From NCBI GenBank assembly GCA_946410305.1, contig CAMJZV010000013.1:1-64000 (forward strand): a stretch of 64,000 nucleotides of DNA, written 5' to 3'. Numbering within the stretch: the first letter of the stretch is position 1; the number at the start of each line of letters is the position of its first letter. The translations under genes were made by a program, and so were the position numbers. Source of the stretch: an uncultured Prevotellaceae bacterium. GTDB lineage: Bacteria > Bacteroidota > Bacteroidia > Bacteroidales > Bacteroidaceae. Shown here piece after piece: positions 37,301 to 45,206 of the stretch. Below the pieces are notes generated by a model. That model saw only the letters and a list, made by a program, of their open reading frames with translations. It had not been told where the DNA came from and did not search any database.

Positions 37301-40300
37301 AGCCAGCTGAGTCTTGGACAGGGTGTCAGCATCCTGACGGGCAACACTTGTTCGTTCCTGAACGAGGTATTCCATTATGGCACGGTCACGCTGGGCTACA
37401 ACGACCCTGAGGCAGTTGTGACCTACAGCCTGGACGGCACTCCGCTCCCAGGTAACAGCTTCACCATTAGCAAGGATAACGCTGCGTTTGACGACGGCAC
37501 CGCCACCATTACTGCCGGCTATAGTTTTACCATCAGCTATAATCTGGACGGTGGCACGGTGGCAACGCCCAACCCCACCACTTATACTTCGGCCAGCAGC
37601 GACATTACGCTGAACAACCCGACACGCGAGGGCTGGACATTTACAGGATGGACGGGAACGGGCCTCAACGGTGCCCAGATGACGGTCACCATCGCTCAAG
37701 GCTCTACGGGTCACCGCCACTACACCGCTACATGGACAGCCGATGAGCTTGCCATTGACCCAAGCGACGGCGCCTATGTCATTGGTACGAAGGATGACTG
37801 GAATCGTTTCTGTGCGCTTGTAAATAGCGGCAATAATTATTGGAGCAAAACCGTCAAACTGACCGCCGATATCGGTACGGCTCAAAATCCCGTCACCATC
37901 AAAGCTGGAGGTTGGGTTGAAGGTAATTTCAAAGATTTTCAGGCATCATTCGACGGTCAAGGACACACGCTGACAGTCAACTACTTTGACGGAGCCCCGT
38001 TCCAAGGCACTATCAATGCAACTATCCGGAATCTGCATGTAGCAGGCAACATTACCGCTAGTAGTCATTTTGCGGCAGGCTTTGTGTCAGAGGCCCATTA
38101 CGGACTTACTATCGAGAACTGCCGCAGTAGCGTTGCCATTAGCAGCAGCGTTTCTGGCGATGGTACCCATGGCGGCCTCATTGGCGTTTTATATCATGAT
38201 AATAACAGTAATGTCAACATAACGGGTTGTCTGTTCGATGGCTCTATTACTACTACCAATAACACCAACAACTGTGGTGGATTCATTGGATGGTCATATA
38301 ATTCTTCCCTAACGACCCTCAGCAACTCGGTCTTAAAGCCCAGCAGCGTGTCAAACGGTATGTTGGAGAAGACATTTGTTCGCTACAATAGTGATACGGC
38401 TCCGACTATTACCAACACCTATTATGTCCATGTCGATAATCTGACTGAGAACCAAGGTAAGGAGGCTCATACTATCACTGCCGGAGAGAATGTCACCAGC
38501 GTCGCCATCGGCGGTACGGCTACTGAGTATAACGTCAGCGGCATCACCGCATACGAAGGTTCTAATGGTCTCAAGTACGGTAGCACAGTCTATGCGGGCA
38601 TCAGCGATGCGGTGGACCTCGCACTTACTGCCAATCCTCCGACCAACTATACCGTTGACAAATACACGGCCTCTGCAGGTAGCATCACGACAAACAGTGC
38701 CACCAGCGCTACGCTCACCATGCCAAATGAGAACGTGACCATCGGAGCCACATGGAAACTAAGGGAGTTGAATAAGGATAATGAAGATAACTATCTCGTT
38801 GAAAGCAAAGATGAATGGGATCTCTTCTGCTTACGTGTGAACAACGGCAGCACCTATAGCAATGAGACCATCAAGTTGACTGGCGACATCGGTGATGCAG
38901 AGAATCCTGTTACCACGATAGCGGGAGAGAATGAAATCAAACCGTTCAAGGGTACATTCGACGGCGCTGGCTACACGCTGACCATCGGCTATGGAACCAG
39001 TGAGGCACGGTTTGACGGACAGTATGCCGCTCCGTTCCGCTATGTGGAGGGTGCAACCATTCAGAATCTCCATGTAGCAGGTATTATCTACACTGCTAAG
39101 CAATGTGCAGCAGGTATCGTAGGCCAAGTTAAAGAATCGCCTATCACCCTTTCGAATTGCCACAGTAGTGTCGATATTAACTGTAACTATGAGAACTCTG
39201 GTGGCCATGGTGGACTGATTGCATACATTTGGCCTGGATTAAATGGTAATTCGATAACCGGCTGTCTCTTCGACGGCTCCTTTACAACGAGTAATAATGA
39301 TAACCATAGCAGTGGATTGTTCGGTGTGGCTGGAGGTACGACCACGGTCACCAATTGCGTTGTGATGCCCAGTAACGTATCTGCAGGCATGTTAAGTAAT
39401 ACTTTTGGTTATGGTTCTGATATAACCTTCACCAACTGCTACTACGTTCCTGTTGAGAATCTGCCTACTACTCAAGGCACAGCAGCGCACGCCATCAGTG
39501 CCGGTACGAATGTCACCAGCCTCGCTATCAGCACCACACCAACAACAACGTATAACGTTAGTGGCATCACTCTCTATGGTGACAACAAGGGCCTTATGAT
39601 AGGTGATGTGGTCTATGCAGCTGAAAACGCTGAGGTTAACCTTACGCTTGCTGCTCCCAGCCAGCCGGGCGCCACTGTTGGCTTCGTGGCTTCGGCTGGT
39701 ACCCTCGACCAGACTGACGCCACTCATGCTACACTCACCATGCCGAATGAAGATGTGACTATCAGCGCCGATTACCTCGTCAACACGAATTATATTGCAG
39801 CTGACGGCACGTCACAATCCCATGCCGCCAAAGAACTTACCAGCAGCGACGAGGCGCTCGCTAGTGGATGGTATGTAGTGAATGAGGATGTTGCCTTCAG
39901 TAATCGTATCGTTGTCAGCGGCACAGTCAACCTCATCCTTGCTGACGGCAAGACTCTTACTGCCTCTGCAGGTGTCAACGTACCTGAAAACAGTAGCCTT
40001 ATCATTTGGGGACAGAGCAGTGGCACAGGTAAACTGACAGCACAGCCAGGAGTCAGCAATCAAGCTGCCATCGGAGGTGGTAACGAAGGGGGTGAAGGTG
40101 TCAACAACAGTGCCGGTTCCATCACCATCTATGGTGGTAAAGTGACTGCCACATCGTGGGCAGGAGCTGGTATTGGTGGCGGCGGCACCTACGTCGATAA
40201 CATGCAGAGTTACGGATCATTTGGCGGTACTGTCAACATCTATGGCGGCACAGTCACAGCCCAAGGCGGTATGGGAGCTGCCATCGGTGGAAGTAGCGGC

Positions 40301-41401
40301 TGCACAGGCTTTACTGTTAACATCTATGGTGGAACCATCAATGCCACCAGCGGTGCTATGGCAGCAGCCATCGGAGGTGGCTACCAAAGCACGGGTGGTA
40401 CTGTGAACATTCATGGTGGTAACATCACAGCAAACGCTATTGATTATGGCGGCGGCTCAACAGACGGCTTCGGTATTGGTTCGGGACCATCTTACACGTC
40501 ACCTACCACCGTCAACCTCAGCTGGACCAACACTACCGACCGCATCACGGCCACCAGCTACAACGGCACGGTGAACCTGAAGAAAGCCTTCCAGGATACC
40601 GTCGGCGCCACCTGGAGTGCTGCTGACAACATCAGTACCAAGCCCGACGGCAAGACGCTTTACCCAGCAAACACCCTTCTCTTCTTGGCTGACAATGCTG
40701 ACAACAGCGCCGGCATCAGTGCGGCTAACGGCAACACACGTAATGTTGTCCTCAGCGGCCGCACTCTCATCAAGGACGGCAATTGGAACACGCTGTGCCT
40801 GCCGTTCAATGTGACCATAGCCAGCAGCCCGCTGGCAGGTGACAATGTCATAGCCAAGGTGTTCGACGACACATCGAACTTAGACGGTGAAGGGCAACTG
40901 ACGCTGAATTTTACCACAGCCCCCGCCACCATCCCCGCTGGCACGCCGTTTATCATCAAGTGGGACAACACGGGTGTAAATCTGGAGAACCCCGTATTCG
41001 CGGGCGTCACCATCAGCAACGCTGCCGAACAGGAGGTGAAGAGCACCGACACGAAGGTGAAGTTCGTGGGCCAGTACTCACCGTTCAACATCACCGCTGA
41101 GAACATCAACTCCATTCTCTACGTCGCCTCGGGCAACAAGATTGGCTACTCGAAGAACCAACGCACGCTGAAATCGTGTCGAGCCCACTTCTGGGTACAG
41201 CCCAACGGCATGGCACAGGCGGCCGCCCGCTTCATCAATATCGACTGGGGCGACGGCGAGACTACCAGCATCAGCATCGTCAATTTCGACAGCGAGAACG
41301 CCGCCAGCGGCATCTATACGCTGGACGGCCGCAAGCTCAGCACAGAGCCTACACGGAAGGGCCTGTACATTATGAATGGTAAAAAGGTAATCATAAAATA
41401 A
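34343..41401 (+). CDS. Giant secreted C10 (streptopain-type) cysteine protease with repeat modules
   Basis: 2352 residues, against about 400-900 for most C10 proteases. Signal peptide to about residue 22 (EAWAQ), prodomain to about 150, then the peptidase: Cys177 in SATGCVATAMAQ, His326 in GGHAFVADGF, and INWGWGGYLDDYF. Beyond about residue 390 there are beta-rich domains and three copies of a module of about 350 residues beginning near 761, 1145 and 1484, each with a DW.xFC.xVNxG-type start, GLUG-like strands and CLFDGS. An InlB-type repeat (YNLDGGTVATPNPTTY) lies near 1066. A glycine-rich beta-helix (about 1900-2040: IYGGKVTAT, AAIGGG) and a C-terminal tail (GLYIMNGKKVIIK) of the type also on the pectin esterase end the protein. 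Likely surface-attached or released. An SD-led 48-aa ORF follows. Confidence 0.9.
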   Translation: MRTKLLFILALLLTAGMEAWAQHVTPEQAKEKASQFLKANYARTGGKRSAPAASALKTAVVFDAKDVAGKPYLYAVSATQHDGFVLVSGDERFKAVLGYSDVSNFDEQNMPDNMRVFLQGYIDEMKYLESINYQPTKAAPRRSMSNVGVLMTTTWNQRAPYNNQCPLDNSQRSATGCVATAMAQVVNYHIQNDHGPAATIAEIPEYTIPNTTITVSAIPSGTAIPSKDLLLNSYANNAGTDAQKTAVAQLMLYCGTSVQMKYSSGSSGTQTAYVANALINYFGFDNTTRFVRRIDYSYADWVNLIYNEVAASRPVVLGAGRAAGGHAFVADGFDATNTLFHINWGWGGYLDDYFALSVLNPDDAGQTGAAAGTDGYTIDQQAIVGIQHVGASGTTDPASLTMDSYRVAGTDIHFSAGNLTGTTNSFDIGVGVYDGSSITLFKLIASQSISTGSAFPDVSASAICADFANQTRKLIPMSRVSETSTWIPGADPDINYFSAVYDAYGVPTLTAHPAPDFQNTTFSIPGTVFVNTPQYTNVTFTNNGEEYYGMAYFFVSTDANNKGNYVAKRGLGAPTGVPTTVEFEWTPTSATTYYIWATTDEAGTNVIGSTSVTATTDASLAGKTLAIVNYQLEGQDDQSFQIDGNGTRSIDVYGSKLKGKVTIKNLSASNYNYNGKYITLTYKKWNGSQFEMIAHPYDIGVLQPTLAGGAEYTFDVNRDGLESGLYQISLTTFEINGGYVENRTELDERYTINLKPIGMTIASASDWATFCTNVNNGTTYSGQLVKMTADITTSSRMDNNHTFSGVFDGGGHTLNITISGGSWNMAPFPVISGATIKNLTVTGSVTNTSNFTGGLVGQAMGNNNLIENCVVNTDVTGDTRIGGVVGQLSGSLTIKDVVYGGTITNKYNEAIGGFIGCYNNTDKSLTMTNCLFKGTNSSIHSPFHPIGMKYNTSSTFSTLSCTNCFYTVNPQNNPDAGVVIADGTKVSQLSLGQGVSILTGNTCSFLNEVFHYGTVTLGYNDPEAVVTYSLDGTPLPGNSFTISKDNAAFDDGTATITAGYSFTISYNLDGGTVATPNPTTYTSASSDITLNNPTREGWTFTGWTGTGLNGAQMTVTIAQGSTGHRHYTATWTADELAIDPSDGAYVIGTKDDWNRFCALVNSGNNYWSKTVKLTADIGTAQNPVTIKAGGWVEGNFKDFQASFDGQGHTLTVNYFDGAPFQGTINATIRNLHVAGNITASSHFAAGFVSEAHYGLTIENCRSSVAISSSVSGDGTHGGLIGVLYHDNNSNVNITGCLFDGSITTTNNTNNCGGFIGWSYNSSLTTLSNSVLKPSSVSNGMLEKTFVRYNSDTAPTITNTYYVHVDNLTENQGKEAHTITAGENVTSVAIGGTATEYNVSGITAYEGSNGLKYGSTVYAGISDAVDLALTANPPTNYTVDKYTASAGSITTNSATSATLTMPNENVTIGATWKLRELNKDNEDNYLVESKDEWDLFCLRVNNGSTYSNETIKLTGDIGDAENPVTTIAGENEIKPFKGTFDGAGYTLTIGYGTSEARFDGQYAAPFRYVEGATIQNLHVAGIIYTAKQCAAGIVGQVKESPITLSNCHSSVDINCNYENSGGHGGLIAYIWPGLNGNSITGCLFDGSFTTSNNDNHSSGLFGVAGGTTTVTNCVVMPSNVSAGMLSNTFGYGSDITFTNCYYVPVENLPTTQGTAAHAISAGTNVTSLAISTTPTTTYNVSGITLYGDNKGLMIGDVVYAAENAEVNLTLAAPSQPGATVGFVASAGTLDQTDATHATLTMPNEDVTISADYLVNTNYIAADGTSQSHAAKELTSSDEALASGWYVVNEDVAFSNRIVVSGTVNLILADGKTLTASAGVNVPENSSLIIWGQSSGTGKLTAQPGVSNQAAIGGGNEGGEGVNNSAGSITIYGGKVTATSWAGAGIGGGGTYVDNMQSYGSFGGTVNIYGGTVTAQGGMGAAIGGSSGCTGFTVNIYGGTINATSGAMAAAIGGGYQSTGGTVNIHGGNITANAIDYGGGSTDGFGIGSGPSYTSPTTVNLSWTNTTDRITATSYNGTVNLKKAFQDTVGATWSAADNISTKPDGKTLYPANTLLFLADNADNSAGISAANGNTRNVVLSGRTLIKDGNWNTLCLPFNVTIASSPLAGDNVIAKVFDDTSNLDGEGQLTLNFTTAPATIPAGTPFIIKWDNTGVNLENPVFAGVTISNAAEQEVKSTDTKVKFVGQYSPFNITAENINSILYVASGNKIGYSKNQRTLKSCRAHFWVQPNGMAQAAARFINIDWGDGETTSISIVNFDSENAASGIYTLDGRKLSTEPTRKGLYIMNGKKVIIK

Positions 41402-41414
41402 GGAGGACAACGCA

Positions 41415-41561
41415 ATGAAGAAAGAATATCAGAAGCCTTCGATGAAGGTAGTCCTGCTGAAGCATCGGACGCATCTGCTCGCTGCCAGCTATGGAGCCAA
41501 GTCGCTCAGAAATAATGACAAGTTTCAATGGACTGACGACATGACTGAGGACGATGTGTAA
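41415..41561 (+). CDS. 48-residue small protein after the C10 protease
   Basis: Too short for routine gene calling. AGGAGG (41401-41406) overlaps the protease stop codon and lies 8 bases before the ATG, an ideal Shine-Dalgarno in a genome region that otherwise lacks them. The product begins MKKEYQKPSMKVVLLKHRTH and continues LLAASYGAKSLRNN, ending in an acidic tail TDDMTEDDV. The K-x-Y-x-x-P-x-M-x-V-V-x-L...LL-A-x-S pattern resembles short uncharacterised proteins I recall from Prevotella and Bacteroides. No signal peptide or membrane helix. Almost certainly co-transcribed with the protease. Possible inhibitor, chaperone or peptide precursor; the function is not known. Confidence 0.75.
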   Translation: MKKEYQKPSMKVVLLKHRTHLLAASYGAKSLRNNDKFQWTDDMTEDDV

Positions 41562-41569
41562 AATACTAC

Positions 41570-41602
41570 AGCCCCCACCCCTGCGAGGGGGAGGGAGTGG
41601 CT
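41570..41602. repeat. Intergenic relative of the G/C-rich palindromic element
   Basis: CCCCCACCCCT-gcg-AGGGGGAGGG flanked by AGCC and GGCT. Same style as the elements in rnr, ribD and prmC, although the loop differs. Confidence 0.6.
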
Positions 41603-41775
41603 GGCGCACTTAAGGAAAATCCATCATCTCTCCCGTCATCTTACGAAAAGCCTTTGTACAAAGGGAATTGAGCACGGGAGAGATGAGAGACTTTTCAAAT
41701 AACTGCCATTTATTTTAGAAAATGTACTCATTACCGTTTAATTTTGCTATAGCTGGACTACTTCCTTCGCAAGAA

Positions 41776-41807
41776 TTTGGAATATTCCATAAAATGTTGT
41801 ACCTTTG
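41776..41807 (+). promoter_or_regulatory. Promoter of a short transcript
   Basis: TTTG (41776-41779), 20-base spacer, TACCTTTG (41800-41807): a consensus-quality promoter with no ORF directly after it. Confidence 0.7.
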
Positions 41808-41808
41808 C

Positions 41809-41860
41809 ACCCGACGATGATTCACAAAACAGGCTGGTGGCTCTGAGTCGGGTGGTCTTT
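41809..41860 (+). ncRNA. Possible small RNA ending in a terminator hairpin
   Basis: Directly after a strong promoter, ACCCGAC (41809-41815) pairs with GTCGGGT (41847-41853), followed by GGTCTTTTT. This gives a transcript of about 50 bases with no start codon in good context. It is convergent with the 25-aa ORF, whose stop lies just beyond the hairpin, so the hairpin may terminate both. Confidence 0.45.
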
Positions 41861-41938
41861 TTAATGCAATTTATAGCAGAACATTGAGTCCAGAACGGTC
41901 TCCAAATCGTAACCCAAAATTTTCTCAATCCTCTGCAT
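41861..41938 (-). CDS. 25-residue ORF convergent with the small RNA
   Basis: Reads MQRIEKILGYDLETVLDSMF then CYKLH. A minus-strand -7 box (TAACTTTG, 41972-41979) sits 34 bases upstream of the ATG. The peptide is amphipathic with one Cys and has no signal or membrane segment. Real translation is uncertain; an untranslated leftover is also possible. Confidence 0.35.
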   Translation of the reverse strand: MQRIEKILGYDLETVLDSMFCYKLH

Positions 41939-42328
41939 CGCCTTTAGATAAAGAAATCCTGCAATTTCTTACAAAGTTACGAAAATATTCCGAATAGTGG
42001 CATTATTAATTATGATTTATTTTTCAATAAATACCTTTCACTTTCACAGTTGATGCAGAAAACCCCTGTATATAAGGGTTCGCGGGCATTCCTTGCGGGC
42101 GCGAAGGGCTCCAGACGTTTCACATCGCTTTCACAAAACAGGTGTGAAACGTTTGTGAAACGTCAAAAGCGGGAAAAGGGTCTGGAAAGCCCTGTAGATA
42201 GGGGAGTGTGAAAGTGAAAGCGATTTTTTGAAAACACTCACGCGCGGTACACCCATGCGCGAACATTTTTTTGCTGTCGCCATTGAGCGCTACTGCTGAT
42301 ACAGCCACGAGATAGCTGTTTACACCAA

Positions 42329-42475
42329 AAAGTGGTACCACTTTCTGAAAAGTCGTACCACTTTTGGAAAAGCCCTACGACTTTCCCACCGCTACAGCTG
42401 TCTCACGCGCGGGAACAGCTGTCCCACACACGGCTACAGCTAAGCCAACACTGGCTTAGCTGTTCCCGCCGCTGT
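42329..42475. repeat. Phased repeat array with 20-21 bp period
   Basis: Three units start at 42329, 42349 and 42369: AAAGTGGTACCACTTT (perfect palindrome), AAAGTCGTACCACTTT and AAAGCCCTACGACTTT. Four further units start at 42394, 42415, 42436 and 42456 with ACAGCT or TTAGCT, followed by a C-rich half. The spacing holds within one base over about 150 bases. Confidence 0.75.
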
Positions 42476-42570
42476 ATCAGTTGTATATTTCGAAAAAGAC
42501 CTCACATTCCCCCGAAGCCTTTATTTACAGGGGCTCCAGGGTGGGGAACGTAAAGGTCTTTTGGCTAACG

Positions 42571-42610
42571 TTCTTCCACCTAAAGGTAGAAGTGTGGCCT
42601 TGCAATCGGA
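42571..42610 (+). repeat. REP-like hairpin with TGTGGC box, copy C
   Basis: CTTC-c-ACCT-aa-AGGT-a-GAAG followed by TGTGGCCTTGCAATCGG, just upstream of the flotillin promoter. Confidence 0.7.
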
Positions 42611-42624
42611 AAACCCCAAAAAAA

Positions 42625-42656
42625 TTTGGTTTTTCGTTCGGTTTGCACTACCTTTG
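42625..42656 (+). promoter_or_regulatory. Promoter of the flotillin gene
   Basis: TTTG (42625-42628), 20 bases, TACCTTTG (42649-42656), 36 bases before the ATG. Confidence 0.8.
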
Positions 42657-42691
42657 CAGGCAAAGTATCACTTTTAATCAATTAATAGCTT

Positions 42692-44188
42692 ATGGAACCT
42701 ACCATGTTAATTCTTGTTGGAGTGGCCATTCTGTTCTTGGTCATCTTGTTGTTCGTCTCTTATGTGAAGGCACCGCCCTCAGCAGCTTTCATCATATCTG
42801 GTCTGTCGAAGGAACCCCGTGTACTGATTGGTTCCGGTGGTTTCCGCATCCCGTTCTTCGAGCGTCTGGACCGTGTCTATCTGGGACAGATTACCGTAGA
42901 CATTAAGACGGAAGAGAGCGTGCCCACCACCGACTTCATCAATGTCGACGTGGACGCTGTCGCCAAGATTCGCGTGATGCCCACCAACGAGGGTACTCGT
43001 CTGGCTGCCAAGAACTTCCTGAACATGATGCCTAACGAGATTGCCGAGCAGCTGCAGGACTCTCTGCAGGGTAACATGCGTGAAATCATTGGTACGCTGG
43101 ACCTCCGCTCGCTGAATACCGATCGTGATGGTTTCTCTGACCAGGTGATGACCAAGGCACAGCCCGATATGGCGAAGCTGGGTATCGAGATTATCTCTTG
43201 CAATATCCAGAACGTGACCGATAAGGAAGGTCTTATCAAGGACCTGGGTGCCGACAATACCGCTAAGATTAAGAAGGATGCCAGCATCAACCGCGCCATC
43301 GCTGAGCGTGACGTGAAGATTGAGGTGTCAAAGGCTGACAAGGAGGCCAACGACGCCCGTGTGGATGCCGACACCGCTATCGCTATCAAGAATAACGAAC
43401 TGGCACTGAAGCGTGCCGCCCTGAAGCAGCAGGCCGATACGGCACAGGCTGACGCCGACGCTGCCTACGCCATCCAGCAGCAGGAACAGCAGAAGACCAT
43501 CAATATCAAGACCGTAGAGGCTGAGATTGAGAAGACGAAGCGCGAGCAGATCCTGTCGAAGGAACAGATTGAGATTCGTCAGAACCAGCTGGCTGCTGAG
43601 GTGGAGAAGAAGGCTGACGCAGACAAGTATCAGATAGAGAAGAATGCTGCCGCCGACCTGGAGCAGCGCAAGCGTGTTGCCGAGGCCCAGAAGTATGAGG
43701 CTGAGCAGCGTGCACTGGCACAGAACGCTGAGTCTGACGCCGTGCGCTACCGTCTGGAACAGGAAGCTATCGGTATTAAGGCCAAGGGTGAGGCTGAGGC
43801 TTACGCCATCCAGAAGAAGGGTGAGGCCGAGGCGCTGGCTATGGACAAGAAGGCCGAGGCCTATAAGAAGTATAACAATGCCGCTGTGGCTCAGATGATG
43901 ATTGAGGTGCTGCCTCAGATTGTCGAGAACGTCGCCAAACCTATCTCTTCTATCAAGGACGTCCACGTCTACAGTGGTGGTCAGGACACTGGTGCCGGTG
44001 TAGCCTCGATGAGTGGCGGTGTACCCGTAGCCATCAAGCAGGCCTTCGACGTGCTGAAGTCAGCTACAGGTGTTGATATGGCCGACATCATGCGTGCCGG
44101 AACCATCGATGCCAAGGTCAACCGCAACATCAACCTCAACGACGAGGCACGGGGTGTTGTAGACAACATCGTGAAAGATGAAAAATGA
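42692..44188 (+). CDS. Flotillin-like SPFH-domain membrane protein
   Basis: 498 residues. A single N-terminal membrane segment (about 4-24: LILVGVAILFLVILLFVSYV) is followed by the SPFH domain (about 30-185: FIISGLSKEPRVLIGSGGFR, IDLRSLN-type core) and a long Ala/Glu-rich coiled coil (about 190-400) with EAEAYAIQKKGEAEA, typical of flotillins. The C-terminus (VENVAKPISSIKDVHVYSGG) is family-like. Flotillins organise membrane microdomains. No NfeD gene lies next to it. The following two genes look like lipid enzymes, which is suggestive but not proof of a link. Confidence 0.9.
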   Translation: MEPTMLILVGVAILFLVILLFVSYVKAPPSAAFIISGLSKEPRVLIGSGGFRIPFFERLDRVYLGQITVDIKTEESVPTTDFINVDVDAVAKIRVMPTNEGTRLAAKNFLNMMPNEIAEQLQDSLQGNMREIIGTLDLRSLNTDRDGFSDQVMTKAQPDMAKLGIEIISCNIQNVTDKEGLIKDLGADNTAKIKKDASINRAIAERDVKIEVSKADKEANDARVDADTAIAIKNNELALKRAALKQQADTAQADADAAYAIQQQEQQKTINIKTVEAEIEKTKREQILSKEQIEIRQNQLAAEVEKKADADKYQIEKNAAADLEQRKRVAEAQKYEAEQRALAQNAESDAVRYRLEQEAIGIKAKGEAEAYAIQKKGEAEALAMDKKAEAYKKYNNAAVAQMMIEVLPQIVENVAKPISSIKDVHVYSGGQDTGAGVASMSGGVPVAIKQAFDVLKSATGVDMADIMRAGTIDAKVNRNINLNDEARGVVDNIVKDEK

Positions 44189-44213
44189 AAGATTAAAAAT
44201 TAAAATTTAAAGA

Positions 44214-45206
44214 TTGAAAATACTAATTACAGGAGCCAGTGGGTTCATTGGCTCCTTTATCGTTGAAGAAGCGCTGCGCCGTGGTTTCGAGACGTGGGCA
44301 GCAGTACGCAAGAGCAGCTCCAAGGCGTTCTTGCAGGACGAGCGCATCCATTTCATTGAGCTGGACTTCTCGTCAGAGACACAGATGACAGAGCAGTTGA
44401 CAGGACTGCAGTTCGACTACATCGTGCATGCCGCTGGTGTCACCAAATGTCTCGACCCGCAGGACTTCTACCGTATCAATACCGAGGGCACACAGCACTT
44501 GGTGCATGTGCTGAAGGCCCTGCAGATGCGTGTGGAGCGCTTTGTCTACATCAGCAGCCTCAGCATCATGGGTGCTATCCGTGAGGAGCAGCCCTATGAG
44601 GAAATCCGCGAGAGCGACACACCGCAGCCCAATACCGCCTACGGGCGTAGCAAGCTGGAGACGGAAAAGTGGCTGGACACCGTAGAGGACCTGCCCTACG
44701 TGATTCTGCGTCCTACGGGAGTCTATGGTCCCCGTGAGCGCGACTACTTCATGATGGCCAAGAGCATCAAGGCACATACCGACTTTGCCGTAGGTTTCAA
44801 GAAGCAGGACATCACCTTCGTCTACGTCACCGACGTGGTGCAGGCTGTCTTCCTGGCCTGCGAGAAGGGTGTCACGGGTCGTCGCTATTTCCTCAGCGAC
44901 GGTGAGGTGTACCAGTCGTCCACCTTCAGTAACCTGATACGTAAGGAGCTGGGTAACCCTTGGTGGATACGCATCACGGCACCGCTGTGGGTATTGCGCA
45001 TTGTCACCTTCTGCGGCGAGTATATCGGCAAGATGACGGGCAAGGTGACAGCGCTGAACAACGACAAATACAACATCATGCGCCAGCGCAACTGGCGCTG
45101 TGACATCGAGCCAGCACGCCGTGAACTGGGCTATGAGCCACAAGTAAAACTAGAGGAAGGTGTTAAACGTAGCATAGCATGGTACAAAAGAGAGAACTGG
45201 TTGTAA
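44214..45206 (+). CDS. NAD(P)-dependent epimerase/dehydratase-family protein
   Basis: 330 residues in an extended SDR fold. Starts at TTG: an in-frame stop (44208-44210) excludes any upstream start, and the product then begins with KILITGASGFIGS, the Rossmann glycine motif. YGRSKLETEKW holds the catalytic Tyr/Lys, and VILRPTGVYGPRERDY and YVTDVVQAVFLACEKG follow. It overlaps the PAP2 gene by 28 bases. Bacteroides thetaiotaomicron BT_0972, annotated in the same way, has been reported as a 3-ketosphinganine reductase; this protein could be of that kind, which its PAP2 neighbour would fit. A sugar-nucleotide epimerase remains possible. Confidence 0.85.
   Translation: MKILITGASGFIGSFIVEEALRRGFETWAAVRKSSSKAFLQDERIHFIELDFSSETQMTEQLTGLQFDYIVHAAGVTKCLDPQDFYRINTEGTQHLVHVLKALQMRVERFVYISSLSIMGAIREEQPYEEIRESDTPQPNTAYGRSKLETEKWLDTVEDLPYVILRPTGVYGPRERDYFMMAKSIKAHTDFAVGFKKQDITFVYVTDVVQAVFLACEKGVTGRRYFLSDGEVYQSSTFSNLIRKELGNPWWIRITAPLWVLRIVTFCGEYIGKMTGKVTALNNDKYNIMRQRNWRCDIEPARRELGYEPQVKLEEGVKRSIAWYKRENWL

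Larger units (their letters stand above)
41562..42640. other. 1.1-kb repeat-rich intergenic stretch
   Basis: Between the 48-aa ORF and flotillin. Contents in order: a G/C palindrome (41570), a promoter and a short hairpin-ended transcript (41776-41860), a convergent 25-aa ORF, a zone rich in GTTTCAC/GTGAAAC words (42046-42236), a phased 20/21-bp repeat array (42329-42475) and a REP-like hairpin (42571). Some open frames exist (for example 42332-42553), but they follow the repeats and show no domain. May be a remnant of a mobile region. Confidence 0.6.

Noticed and set aside
37199..37885. 228-codon minus-strand frame opposite the C10 protease repeats
   Set aside because: Antisense shadow of the repeat modules, with no promoter or domain.
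2301..41401. C-terminal tails of the pectin esterase and C10 protease as proof of type IX secretion
   Set aside because: The tails (NLAGQRV..., TLDGRKL...) resemble sorting domains, but no secretion-system gene is in the window and the match to T9SS consensus cannot be tested by eye.
42332..42553. 73-codon plus-strand frame across the phased repeats
   Set aside because: Heptapeptide-like repetition is explained by the 20-21-bp DNA repeats; two period lengths and a palindrome argue for DNA sites. Kept only as an alternative in the finding.
43328..43966. 212-codon leucine-rich minus-strand frame opposite flotillin
   Set aside because: The Leu richness comes from the complement of the Ala/Glu/Lys/Gln coiled-coil codons; it only mimics a membrane protein.
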